From the NCBI RefSeq assembly GCF_902635505.1, contig NC_045429.1, positions 133,110,804 through 133,174,803 on the forward strand: a stretch of 64,000 nt of DNA. The letters are read 5' to 3'. This DNA is from Sarcophilus harrisii. Its lineage: Eukaryota > Chordata > Mammalia > Dasyuromorphia > Dasyuridae. The stretch's first letter is position 1. Each line of letters starts with the position of its first letter. Of this stretch, positions 39,431 to 52,300 are shown in pieces. Below the pieces are notes generated by a model, which was given only the letters and a program-made list of their open reading frames with translations, did no database searches and was not told the origin of the DNA. Both the position numbers and the translations under genes were made by a program.

Positions 39431-40446
39431 TCTCCTGTGTTTCAGAAGACGGCACCATAACCCACAAGGCATTAGAGAATATGTATGGAGGCAAACCTAA
39501 ATTTTCCAAAGTATTTAAATAACTTGGTAGCAATCTGTAGCTTTTACAACCCATCTATATATTACAAGTAGCAGACTAACAGTATTTAGTTTTCAAAGGA
39601 CTATTTTAGTGGAAAAACTAAAAAGCAAAGTTGCAGAAATAAATTCCTCACAGTGCAGCCTAGAACCAGAGGTTTTAAACTGGGTCCATAAATCTGGTAG
39701 GAAAAAAAAGTTTATTTCACTGTAATTGTTTCCCTTTGCAATATATGTAACATTGTTCTTAGGATTCCTTATTCCAACTGCCAAAGGGGTCGATGTCATA
39801 CCAAAGACCAAGAACCTAGATTTTATCATTCAACTTCTGCTTCTAGTGTAGGGAAGCTAGTTATCATTTTATAAATTGAAACTACCAATTAAAAAATTAA
39901 ACTATAGGATGGATACCTTCTTTCTGTATAATAATCTGTCTACTCCCTGCTAACACATATACAATTTCTTTTTTCTTTTCACCGGTCAGTACCATCTGCT
40001 ATTCTAGCAAAAAAAAAATAATAATTTCCTTCATTTCCAGGTAACAAAAAAAAAAAAAAAAAAAATCAACCAACCATATATATTCAGCTTCTTCCAAACT
40101 TAACTCATTTTTCCTTCCCAGTTTTTCCTTAGCAGTTTGCTGAACTGAAAGGTGGTTCACTTCTTGGAAAGAACATTGAGCCATGACTCAGAAAATGTGG
40201 ATTATGCTTCAAGCCTTTACTTGTCCTGAGATGATTTAGCCTCTTAGCTTCAATCTCATTGGTATCAAATGGGGATAATTCACAGGTAGTTTGTCTGCTT
40301 CACATCAGAAGCTTGTAAGAATCACGTGAGGAAGTGCACTAAGATTGCTTTTTTCAACTTCCATACGGTTATTTAATAAGCTGGGGTTCCTAACATATCA
40401 TTTCATCTAAAAACAGATTCAAGGGTATCCATCCTATAGTTCTAAG

Positions 40447-40605
40447 TGGTGCATCCTAAGTGGTGCAATGAATACAGCACCAGTTCTGAAGTCAGGAGGA
40501 TCTGAGTTCAAATCTGGGCTCTGACACTTAACACTTCCTAGCTGTGTGACCCTGGGCAAGTCACTTAACCCCAATTGCCTCAAAAGAAAAAATTTGTAAA
40601 AACTG
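40447..40605 (+). mobile_element. Marsupial CORE-SINE in the SYNJ2 3'UTR
   Basis: 'gtggtgcaatgaatacagca', 'gaagtcaggaggatctgagt', 'gctgtgtgaccctgggcaag', 'ccccaattgcctcaaaag'. A well-preserved copy, antisense to SYNJ2. Confidence 0.92.
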
Positions 40606-42549
40606 ACTCAAGATACAAGACATGTCTTTTTCAGGGAAGGCTGGTATTAATTAACTGGGTGTTACAAGAGAGCTATCTCAGAATTAAGAGTCCAGCAGTG
40701 TGGTAAGAAGTAAAATAACTTGATTATAATTAGCCTAGTCCTAATCAATCAACCTCACCACAACCAAGTATTTAAAAAAGGGGCCACAGAAAAGGGGAAC
40801 TCCTCCTTAAAGATATGGATAGAAGGGACATTCTTGGCCATCCCTTGAACCCTGGTTCTGTAGATGATATAGAAGAATGATTATAAATATTCAAAGCATC
40901 TCAAAGGGCCAAAATTTTCTGCTAAAATTTAAATAGGCTACTGTAGTATTGTTTTATTCTCTTGTATTAACACCCTACCTACCAGCTTTGGAACCTGTCT
41001 TGAAGTCAAAATATTCAAATTTATGAGAACACACTGATGATGTTGCGTTTGAAGCTATTCCTCATAACTCCTAAAAGTAGTTTAACACCATGTTTATCTT
41101 CAAAAATTAAAATGAATTAACATTAAGAACTTTGGAAAACTCAATAGTGTTAGAGAACAAGATTACTAGCAACTGGTGCTGTCTATTCCATCCTGTGTCT
41201 TATTCCTATGCCATTTCTAAAGTAAAGTTTAACCTTATCTGTGAAGAAACATTGGTCATCTAGGCTGAGCCTGAGTAAACAAGTGGTATTCATTTATCTC
41301 TGTACACATATGTGATTACAGTTCTTCCTCTTATTTTCCTTAGGTGATCAATAATAGATTCTACATGAGGAAAATCTGATCAGCTCCAAGCGATAAGCAG
41401 AGCCACTCAGACCTAACAATTTTAAAAATGGAAACCCTCCCCTACCACACATTGGAGAGAGCCAGAAATCAATGTGATTTTAGAACTGGAGGGGAAAAAA
41501 AGCTAGAACACACTCACACACAAAAAGCCTACCTAAAAGAACAAAGACATTATGTCTTAGGGATTATTTAATGGTGTGACATGTGGTTCTGCCTCTCTGG
41601 AAAACTGTGGATAGAAAGGTCAGAATAACGTGGACTCTCAGTTGTGCGTATTCACTAAACAAAAACAACTCATCTTGTGCTTATCCTTGTGTGGAATATA
41701 TGAGAAAAAGGTTAGTGAGGTTTTATGTGGCTTACTAGTTACATAGTATAAGACACAATTTAAAAACTTCACAGGCCAAGGATCTGTAGCAGTTTAAGGG
41801 ATCTGCTTCACGTAGTCAGTTTGAGTTAGTGTTTAAATACCAGACATAGGCTCAATATAAATCTATGTTCCTATGCACGTGGACAAGAATCTTATGACAC
41901 GGGGCCCAAGGGAAAGCACTGGGCATTTGGTTCACTTTTGCTTACCTCTTCCATACGTTTTCAACCACTTTGGTCTCAGGGCTTTTCAGCCAATTAGCTG
42001 ACTGAAGACTGACAGTTAAAGCAAGGCCAGTTGAAAGGTACTGGTGAGCAATCTATGGTAGTAACAATACGTCAGCTAGATCATACAGAAAACATACTTA
42101 ACTTGTGACTTGTAACATGCAGTGCAAATTCAAGAACAGAAATCGTATCCTGGGGCAAAATACCCATTAGATTTGCAGTTTTCCCTTAAAAAAAACACAC
42201 AATGAAACTTTTTTCTTTTTTGGGGGGTGGGGTAGGTCAAAGGTGAGAAAAGAGGCAGGTCCATGAAGAGAAAAAGAACCTGACATGCTCAAACCTGTAA
42301 CAAAGCATTTTCTCAGAAGCTAAGGTGGAAGAATGACATTGTTCCTACTGATGAAAGATAAAACTATTTTGTACAAGACCAAACAAAAGAATACTTCTAT
42401 TTTCTCCAACGTCCTGTTAAAACAGAAGAGGAAAAAGGCCCCATTTTACATAGAGGGAATTTCTTATTGATAAGATTTACAATGAATGATATGTTGAGAG
42501 GGAATTGGACACACAACTTTACAAGGCAGTGTCTGTAAAGGTCTTTTTG

Positions 42550-43317
42550 TCATGTTTTTGCCAGTGGATCAAACAGCTGTAATGCTGTCCTCTTGTCTTC
42601 CTCATCACTGAACATAACCCAGTTTCCAAAGTCTTTGTGCCCATGGGCTGGTAAAGGTCCCACCCTAGATGCTGGAGCACTCATTTGTGCTGGGCTGGAG
42701 AATTCCCTTTCCATATTCGGGGTCACTGGGCCCAAAGGCTCTGTGTTCTTAGTAAACCAGCCGGTGTTCAATATCTTGGGGTGATGGAGGAGGCTCAGGA
42801 AGGGATCCTGATGCTCACCAAGAAGGGAGGACGCCTCGGTCTTCACTGCCTTTGTATTGTCAGCATGGATGCTGGGCGCTGGTGAAGTACTAAGAAGGTC
42901 TGCTTGGGAAGCAAGGAGGCCCGACTCGGGCCGGTCGCCATCCCGGGAGGGATGGTAGTGGTTGTTATTGTTGTTAGTGCCACAGCAAGTCACATCCTGG
43001 AAGAGCAAATTGTTGCCCTGCAAGACCTGGAGATGAAAAGCAGCTGGGGCCGACTTCTTCCTCCTGGGGGGGACCTTGGGCACAAGGGAAGCGGTTTCCG
43101 AAGGTGGTGGTGGCCTGGCGGCCTCCCCTTCAGCTGAAACTTGTACTTCACTGCTCAGTCTTCTCTCAGCAGCTCTCCCAGGCTGTAATGTTCGTGGTTT
43201 GGGGACAGGAGCAACCTTGGAGGGCACCGCTAGAGTGGGGCTTTCAACAGCAGGCTCTGGGGACCCAATGGTAAACTGGATGACTTGTTGCTCAAACTGC
43301 TCTTCTGGGGATAAAGG
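42550..43317 (-). CDS. SYNJ2: SYNJ2 terminal coding exon
   Basis: The acceptor is 'cttttttttcag' and the stop is at 42550-42552. It encodes 255 residues from [20 protein letters not shown] through [37 protein letters not shown] and [13 protein letters not shown] to [14 protein letters not shown] is an AP2-appendage-type motif, and the PxxP runs are SH3 ligands by family knowledge. A short Asn run ([10 protein letters not shown]) sits in the poorly conserved middle. The exon is GC-rich compared with the surrounding introns. Confidence 0.97.
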   Translation of the reverse strand, partial: PLSPEEQFEQQVIQFTIGSPEPAVESPTLAVPSKVAPVPKPRTLQPGRAAERRLSSEVQVSAEGEAARPPPPSETASLVPKVPPRRKKSAPAAFHLQVLQGNNLLFQDVTCCGTNNNNNHYHPSRDGDRPESGLLASQADLLSTSPAPSIHADNTKAVKTEASSLLGEHQDPFLSLLHHPKILNTGWFTKNTEPLGPVTPNMEREFSSPAQMSAPASRVGPLPAHGHKDFGNWVMFSDEEDKRTALQLFDPLAKT

Positions 43318-46300
43318 CTGAAAAAAAGGGGGAGATTAGTGAGCAGCTATGTAAAATAAAGCTTGGAAATTCAGTCACAGAACACCCACAGGGAGAAGAG
43401 AACAGAGATGGGAACTAGCATTCTAACAATAAAATGTTGAGAATGACTGGCATGCTGGAAATGGGGATGAGCCAACCACGAAAGAATGGGGAAGCAGAAG
43501 GGAACAAAAATGGCAGCTACCTGGGAGTGGGGGCAGGTCCAGCTCATGCAGCAGGGATAGAAATAATGAAATCAAAGGTCATGCTGGATACATCATGGAG
43601 GCAAACTTTTTCCAGTGTGCCACATTAGGGATTACAGACTTCTTGCTAAAAATAAATGCCTCTGAAATCATTCCTCTTTTTTGGTGAATACTTTTTCTTT
43701 ACTCTGCACAACATTAAAAACCTATTAATGTGTGGAGATATACTTATCATGAGGTTACATGTATAACCTATTTCAAATTACTTGCTGTCTTGGGGAGGGA
43801 AGGGATGGAGGGGGGAACGATTTGGAACTGAAATCTTACAAAAATGAATGCTGAAAACAATCTTGACATGTAATTGTAAAAAAGTAAAATACTATTAAAT
43901 GCCAAAAGAATCTATTGGAGATTTAATACTGTAGTTGAGTGGGATGGCACTGAGCAAACTGAAGGACAACTTAATGGATTTCATTTGTTTCACTGATGTC
44001 ACCACTATTTGAGTTATACATGTGTTTAAAAACAGTTCATCGATATATAAACCTTACATGTCAATTTTACTTCCTGGCTTAAGCTTCAAAATAACCACCC
44101 AAAACACACATTACACAGGCTATTTGTGCTAAAGGAATCATCCTTTCCACTGTGAATGCTTATGTTCTCTTTCACGCAGTTGTGATAGCATTTCCTTTGG
44201 ACTCTTAGAAGAAAAACAACTCAAAACCCACAACTTTTCTAAGTATTTTATTGTACCTCCCTTGTGGCAGCCTGGATATGTGGACACAATGCTGCCTGTT
44301 ATGTGACTTTTTTTTTTTTTTTTTAAAGAAGAGAATAAAGACATCTCAGGAAGAGGATAAGAGGGAAAAAAAAAAAAAAAAAAAAGAGGATGAAAGCACA
44401 GATGAGCAAAAGCACAGCAGAACTAGCGACCAAGAAAAGCAATGTCAAACTAAAGCAACCAAATAACTTCTACTATCTACAAAGGTGAAGAGGTGGCAGA
44501 TGGTCATGGATGGATTCCAATGATGGCTAGGCCGGTGTTTACCAAATGTCCGGTTAACTAGCACATTCTGAGATCAAACGGGGGATCCAGATGATTCTAT
44601 GGGTGCAAGTCTTTGTGCTGCTACTGTCCTTACAAATTCATTTCTCTGAAGCAGCAAGCAAGGTGGAGAAGCTCGAGAGTGAGAGCAAAAGACAATCTGC
44701 AAGAAAAGCAGCAATAAAAGCTGTCTGACCAACATCCCCAGGCCACAGCCCAGAGTAACTCAAACACAGCTTACCAATGAATATTTTTATCCACTTAAAT
44801 CATTTTGCAATCAAGAAACAATTTCTGCATGTCAAAACCAGGGTATGTGCATGCTAAGAATAAAGGAAACTGACGAATACTCAAGACTTGGTCACAATTT
44901 CCTATTTGGGGCTTTTTTTCCTCATCTAGAGAGAAAACAGTCCATGCAGAGTCCCCATGATAAAAAGGATAATGTTGTGAAAACTGTTCTCCTGTTTATG
45001 TCTTGGATTTCTGAATTGGATAATGGAGAAAGACTCAAATTCAAAGGATCCATGATGTCAAAATATATTCTTAACAACAAAAATTTACCTCCCCCCACTC
45101 TCCACCCGTAAGCAACTTAAGGAAAGGAACAAGTTTCTTGGTCAGCATCTATCTTACTTTTCCTGTTCTTCGAAGTGTTGGCTTTTTTATCACAGGAACT
45201 CTGGGTGCAGGTCGATGAGGGAGGAGCTGACTTGTCTGAGAAGGTCCTGATTTGGGTCCAGTAGATAAGGGCTCTGGTTTGGTGGACACTTGATTCCTTA
45301 AGAAAACTGCATTTAGTGCCTCTTCCTGTGTTCCTGAAACAGAATAGCAGCATGTTTGAACAAATTGAAGATCTTTCGCTAAATAAGCATCAGGAACAGG
45401 AGATTTGACCAATCTCATTTCCAACCAGGGCCTCAAGCAGCATGGTCTGTTTTCTCGTCAACTTGAGGCTCACCACTTTGGTCAAAGATTTAGTATAAAC
45501 ACATGATCAGCTTAGCCTCCTCCAAAACTCAGCACTTTGGAGATTCAGTAGAATAAGCACTCTTAGTAGAAAGGATTCTTGGTAGAAAGGTCCTCTGCCT
45601 CAGCTGTTCACACTGACCACCTCCAATAGAGGTAAATGTGAAGATACTGGGAAGAATCCAATCTCCAGTGAATGGAATTACTTCCACTAAAAGCGTTTTT
45701 ATTTTTTTATAACAATAACAAACATCTCTCTAATAGAGTTGTAAACCTAGACAGTGACATTAAACTGTATGCACAGAGAATGGAATCGGATTTGCCAAAG
45801 TGAAATGTAACTATTTCAATCTGAGAATCACAAAACACAACTAATGGGGAAAAGTGATGGTGAAACTCCAGGTGAGATCACAGACCTAAGAAAATGATGA
45901 GTGTCTGTGTTGTCCAGTTATTCTCTGCGGTGACTCGAAAGAGTAGCTTTCTATGTCTTAAATGTCAAACGGAGCCACCAATACCTTATGGCCACAGAAC
46001 CAACAGAATGAATTAACTGTCTTGCATTGCCAACTCTTAAAATTTATTTTTATTTCAAGCTTTCCCTCTCAAACTGCCGTAATCAAGATTGCATGCTATA
46101 TACTAGGGGTTTTGAACCATATATTCTTTTAAAGAGAGAAAATGAACCTTAAAATGGCCAAATTCCAAACTCAATAGTACTAAAAGTGAAATCTCTTGAG
46201 TGGAATTGCAGAGAATACCAAGGACATTAGGGAATACAAAATTTCATTTCCAAAAGGAAAATGCAGTTCTTTTTCAAGCCATGGTTCTTGGTTGGAGGGA

Positions 46301-49300
46301 GAAAAAAGAAAACTGAAGCCTTGTAGTTAACTAATGATTTAAAAGCCTAATGGGCTACTCAACTCACCTCCTTTTGCTTCCATGAGGCACCGAATGGCTT
46401 CCTCAGCTTCTTGAGCATTAGTAGTTTTGATCTGTTTGACATTATATGGTTTACTTATCCCAGTCCTGGCTTTTGGCTTTTAGATAAACACAAAAGGAAA
46501 AGGAGATCAGTAATTTTGTAAGCAAAATCTTCACAGTAGAACATAATGAGCATTGCCAGTTGAACCCAATCAGATTCAATTACCATACAATCCTTTAAAG
46601 AAAAAAACATTTTCCTTAAATATAAATCTGATACCTATAGACTAGCCAGGTCACTCATCATTCCTTATGCACACCCTACACCTTCCAATCTCTGTTCCAT
46701 TACTAAAATTATTTCCTGTGGCAGGACTGCTTTGCCCACATCCTCCTATCTACTAAAATGCCACTTGGCTGAAAATCTAGTTCAAATGCAACCTCCATGA
46801 AGCATTCCAAGATAGCTCTGCTCCATTAATAATTACCTTTCTCCACCTTGGCTATCATATATCCTTGTTTTTTTGCATTTAGCATATATTATAATCTTGC
46901 CATCCTACCTCCACCACCACTGCCCTCCCACTTGACTTTAAAAGTTCCATGTGGGAATAGATATCTAATCTTTATGTCTTCCTTAGCACTTAGGTTCTCC
47001 ACACATAATAGATATTTATTGTTTATTGATGAATACAAGAGAAAATATTTGTCAGGTTTCTAGATTTTCCTGTTGTTTGGCTCTGCTCTAATCTGCTAGG
47101 CAACCACGAATAAAACAAAGGGAAAACAACTTGAGCTGATGCTACTATCTCCAAAATCCAGTGGATATGGGGTTTTAAAGCAATCAACCCTCTCTTTTTT
47201 ATGGCCCATTAGTAAAAGAGAAGTAGTAATGAGTTTACAAAAACTACAAAGCAATTATATACAAGGTAGCTTTGTATTAACTTGGCATTCTGGAGAGTAT
47301 TTTTCTTTAAGAAAAACTTTCTTTGGAACTATGCTCAAAAAGTTATCAAACTGTGCATACCCTTTGATCCAGCAGTGTTACTACTGGGATTATATCCCAA
47401 AGAGATTATAAAGAAGGGAAAGGGACCTGTATGTGCACGAATGTTTGTGGCAGCCCTTTTTGTAGTGGCTAGAAACTGGAAACTGAATGGATGTCCATCA
47501 GTTGGAGAATGGCTGAATAAATTGTGGTATATGAAAATTATGGAATATTGCTGTTCTGTAAGAAATGACCAACAGGATGATTTCAGAAAGGCCTGGAGAG
47601 ACTTACACGAACTGATGCTGAGTGAAATGAGCAGGACCAGGGGATCATTATATACTTCAACAACAATACTAGATGATGACCAGTTCTTTTTTTTTATTTT
47701 TTTATTTAATAGCCTTTTATTTACAGGATATATACATGGGTAACTTTACAGCATTAACAATTGCCAAACCTCTTGTTCCAATTTTTCACCTCTTACCCCC
47801 CACCCCTCCCTAAATGGCAGGATGACCAGTAGATGTTAAATATATTAAAATATAACTTAGATACACAATAAGTATACATGACCAAAACATTATTTTGCTG
47901 TACAAAAGAATCAGACTCTGAATTATTGTACAATTAGCTTGTGAAGGAAATCAAAGATGCAGGTGTGCATAAATATAGGTATTGGGAATTCAATGTAATG
48001 GTTTTAGTCATCTCCCAGAGTTCTTTTTCTGGGTATAGCTAGTTCAGTTCATTACTGCTCCATTAGAAATGATTTGGTTGATCTCGTTGCTGAGGATGGC
48101 CTGATCCATCAGAACTGGTCATCATCTAGTATTGTTGTTGAAGTATATGATGATCTCCTGGTCCTGCTCATTTCACTCAGCATCAGTTCGTGTAAGTCTC
48201 TCCAGGCCTTTCTGAAATCATCCTGTTGGTCATTTCTTACAGAACAGTAATATTCCATAATTTTCATATACCACAATTTATTCAGCCATTCTCCAACTGA
48301 TGGACATCCATTCAGTTTCCAGTTTCTAGCCACTACAAAAAGGGCTGCCACAAACATTCGTGCACATACAGGTCCCTTTCCCTTCTTTATAATCTCTTTG
48401 GGATATAATCCCAGTAGTAACACTGCTGGATCAAAGGGTATGCACAGTTTGATAACTTTTTGAGCATAGTTCCAAACTACTCTCCAGATGATGACCAGTT
48501 CTGATGGATCAGGCCATCCTCAGCAACGAGATCAACCAAATCATTTCTAATGGAGCAGTAATGAACTGAACTAGCTATGCCCAGAAAAATAACTCTGGGA
48601 GATGACTAAAAACCATTACATTAAATCCCCAATCCCTATATTTATGCACACATGCATTTTTGATTTCCTTCACAAGCTAATTGTACAATAATTCAGAGTC
48701 TGATTTTTTGTACAGCAAAATAATGTTTTAGGTCATGTATATATTGTATCTAAGTTATATTTTAATATATTTAACATCTACTGGTCATCCTGCCATCTAG
48801 GGAGGGGGTGGGGTAAGAGGTGAAAAATTGGAACAAGAGGTTTGGCAATTGTTAATGCTGTAAAGTTACCCATGTATAAATCCTGTAAATAAAAGGCTAT
48901 TAAATAAAAAAATAAAAAAAAATAAAAAAAAACTTTCTTGGGTGGTGCAATGGATAGAGCACCAGCCCTGAAATCAGAAGGACCCAAGTTCAAATTTGGC
49001 CTCAGACACTTAACACTTCCTAGCTGTGTGACCCTGGGCAAGTCATTTAACCCCAACTGCCTCAGCAAAACAAAACAAAAAAAACTTTCTATACTCAAAC
49101 TTTTTAAAAGCCCAAATGAAAAAAATCCACTATTTATGGTATAGCAGAATGAGTTGGGTTATTTTGTTTTTGTGCAAGAGAAAGAGGAGAAAATATGTCT
49201 GCTTTAAAATCCAGCACAGTACCTTTGTATCAAGGAAGTATCCAATATGTTTATTGAATTAAAAAGGATCTTAAACTTCTATTAACTAAAGATAATCTCC

Positions 49301-52300
49301 TCTCAACTCTAAAGTGGGAAACAAGGCATAAGAACAATTCTTGGAATTAGGTTTTTACCATTTTGGATTGAGAAAAAGGGAGAACTCACTGGCTGCTGAG
49401 GTGCTCCTGGAAGAAGTTTAGCTGTCTGTAAGATGGAATATTGCCCATGAGTGCCACAGGAAATAGATGCATCAGAAGCAGACTTTTTCACCATTAAACC
49501 AGCTGGAAGAAAAAAAAAAGGTACATCCTCAAATCTTAGTGTTCAAGGGCATGATGAAAGGTCCAATGAGCCATCAAGAGAACAAGGCTGATGGCCTAGA
49601 AAATTAGAAGCAAGACCTTTTTTAGTAATATTACTTATTTGGCACGTAAGTATTCATAGATAAAGAAATGTATCACTTGCCAGTAATTTCCCCCTTTTCA
49701 TTCAGTAATAGATTACTATAATTCAGCTAGGATAGGTACTAACTACCTAGTGAGAAATTAACTTCTCAGATTATGGTTAGAATTTTTTTTTCTAACAAAA
49801 AGTCTTTCAGTTTGAGTAACTTTTATATTATCATTTTGTATTTATATTTAAAACTTTATCTTTTTAAAAGCCTTGTGGTTCAGTTTCCTTTTGCAATTGA
49901 GATTGCTTTGGAATAAACAAAGGCTAGTGAAAAATCCAATTATCAGAATCGGAGGACATGGAAGTCTTATGGGTTTTTTTTTTAAAGACAGACAAAAGCA
50001 ACACTGCTTCCCTCAAAAAAAAAAAAAAAATCAGAAGAGAAACAGAAAATGGCAGGGCAAAATTATATTTTCAGAAAGCCAAAAGTAGCATTATGGGCAA
50101 AGGAGTCATTTTTAGAAAGCTAAAGAAGGCCACTAGAACCATATCAAGTGACATGTTTTTCTAGTCTAAGTAGATGTTATTAACAGCCACATTGCTACTA
50201 GAATACTACTGACAGAAGACAGTGTCAGTACCTGAATTATAGGCATACAGTACTACTTAAATAAACAACATAGGACCATACATGATGAGTTGGATGGGAT
50301 AAAGGTTATCCTGTAATCCATTTCCTTCATCTAAGAGATGAGAAAACTGAAGCTCAGGGACTTGCCCATGTCACACAAATAGGACTGGGATTACCAGACT
50401 TATTTTACAATGTGACATTTCATTCTTTATCAGTTCTGTACAGTTTTAATACAGTGAAGACACGAATTGGTGGCCATCAAGCATACAGAATAAGGGAGAT
50501 AGACAAAGTCTGACTTCCAGTGATGCGTGGGGAAAGAGAATCAATTAGCTGTGACTAAAATGAGGAAATTCCCTGCTGGGGTGATTTCTGCTTAAAAGTG
50601 AAAAGGCTAGAATAAATAACAGTTCTGAAAAATCCATCACTTCAGTTACTCCTGGAAATGTCTTGTGCTATCCCAGAGACAGCTAACATGACATTGGTTT
50701 CAACAGCAATACTCTTTGAGTTGTTTCACAATAAAAAAGGAAAATAAGTGATTGTGCAAAAACAAACAGTTCAAAAGATACCTGGATTCTGTATTTTTTT
50801 CCCCACTGATAATACAGAGGCAAGTATTCCCAGCAGGCATTGTGGCAAACTAAGAACAAGTGAAGTCTTACTTGGAGGGGGGGGTCTCTGTGGTGGGTGA
50901 GGTGGCCGAGGCCTGTTAGGAACAGACAGAGACCTGCTTGGAGAACGATGGCGGAAGTCCCCAACAGCTTCCAGCTCCTGCTTTAACTCTGCCAGGTCGG
51001 CATCATCTGGAGGATATGGCGGAATACGAAGAAGATGGGCATTCAAAAATGTAAGACTCTCGGAAGGGTCAAAATGTCAGCTCTTTTTAAAAGCATGGGT
51101 AACAGAGATCGAAGCAACAGAGGTTGAAAGGGGAAGGGAGCAGGACCATTTGGAAAAAAGAAAGCCAGGTGAAAAAGTCAGCATTCCTGCAGGATAACTA
51201 ATTGCTACCTATCCTGCCCGCGCTTTTGAAGGATGAGAGGATGGAGAAAGGAGGAAGGGAAGGGAGGGATGAGGATGAATATCAATGCCTGCTTGGAACA
51301 TTCAGTGAACCCAAGATAAAGTTAGTTTGGCAAATATACCAAGAGATTCAGAGTTTTGGAAGTTGCTGCAGTTTGAAAGGAATAATAGTTCACCACCAAA
51401 AAGAGTGTTATAAAAACTGCTGAAAACCAGGACTCCTAAAATGGTGATTTTCAAGAGGCTAAAGCCATTCTCATCATTTGTTTGCCAGGTGGAAATTAAA
51501 TGTTCCTGTTCTCTCTGTTGGGAAAAAGCCAGTAATTAAGGAGTTTTCATCAGGGCTTAGTATCTGGAATTTAAACACTTGACTGAGCTAAAACAATTAG
51601 AGAGAAACAGTTCTTCTGCTTCGTCACATAGGCAGAAGAGATGGGACATAAAATCCAAAATGTATTTAAGTCCTTTCCCTTCATACAAGGGAAAAGGAAG
51701 ATAATAAGAATTTATATGGTGTCTATTATGTGCCAGGCATTATACAAATATTTTATCTTCACAACACTTTTGGGAAGTAAGGGGTGTTATTATCCCCATT
51801 TTACAATTGAAGAAACTGAGGCAGGCAGAGGTTAAGTAACTTCCCCAGAATCACACTGGGATAGTGAGACTGAAGTATTCCTGTCTAAGCCCAATGCTCT
51901 AAACTATTGCACAACTTAGCTGCCTTGTACTATCAGGCTCTTGACTATGACAGCTTAATTTTAAAATCCATGTACCTCAGACTAAAGTTGGGGGAGAGGA
52001 GGAGAAACTCAACTTCTTCAACTAGATGAAGGGTGTAATTAGATGCACAAAAGTCCCTATTTTTCTTTTAAATACTAAATACTCAACAACCCCAATATAT
52101 ACATTTTCACCAGATGGCATAATAGGATCAAGTTAACAAGATTAAGACTTCAACAGTCCTCCCCATCTGAATATTGTCCACCATTTAACAGACACATTTA
52201 GAAAACTGATGTGTTCTTGGATGAGTAATGTTACATTGAGAAAAAAGCCTTTTTTCTTTAAGGACTATCATGTTTTCAGTAATGTCTGTATCTCTAGTTA

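Larger units (their letters stand above)
38970..42549 (-). other. SYNJ2: SYNJ2 3'UTR (about 3.6 kb)
   Basis: This is downstream of the SYNJ2 stop. It has fewer young repeats than the introns but contains a whole SINE (40447-40605) and MIR relics (about 39285-39430 and 40165-40340), all antisense to the gene. I place the end near 38970 because the minus strand there reads as a variant signal ATTAAA followed by T/A-rich sequence. The human 3'UTR is also several kilobases as I recall. Other minus-strand AATAAA candidates are at 39711-39716 and 38683-38688. Confidence 0.6.
46477..49389. other. SYNJ2 intron: L2 and the L1/L1/SINE nest
   Basis: Elements are listed separately. 47060-47310 and 49091-49389 show no further element. 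Confidence 0.65.

Noticed and set aside
42593-43321. Several + frames opposite the last SYNJ2 exon
   Set aside because: Shadows of the GC-rich SYNJ2 coding exon; the minus-strand protein is clearly conserved.
47282-48423. 153- and 104-codon frames as a possible duplicated host gene
   Set aside because: They match the C-terminus of L1 ORF2p, are followed by an L1 3'UTR and have target-site duplications.
51007-51046. Open extension (LRIPPYPP) before the SYNJ2 exon at 50872-51006
   Set aside because: The phase from the preceding exon (G|AT) and the pyrimidine-rich acceptor ending 'ctccag' fix the start at 51006.
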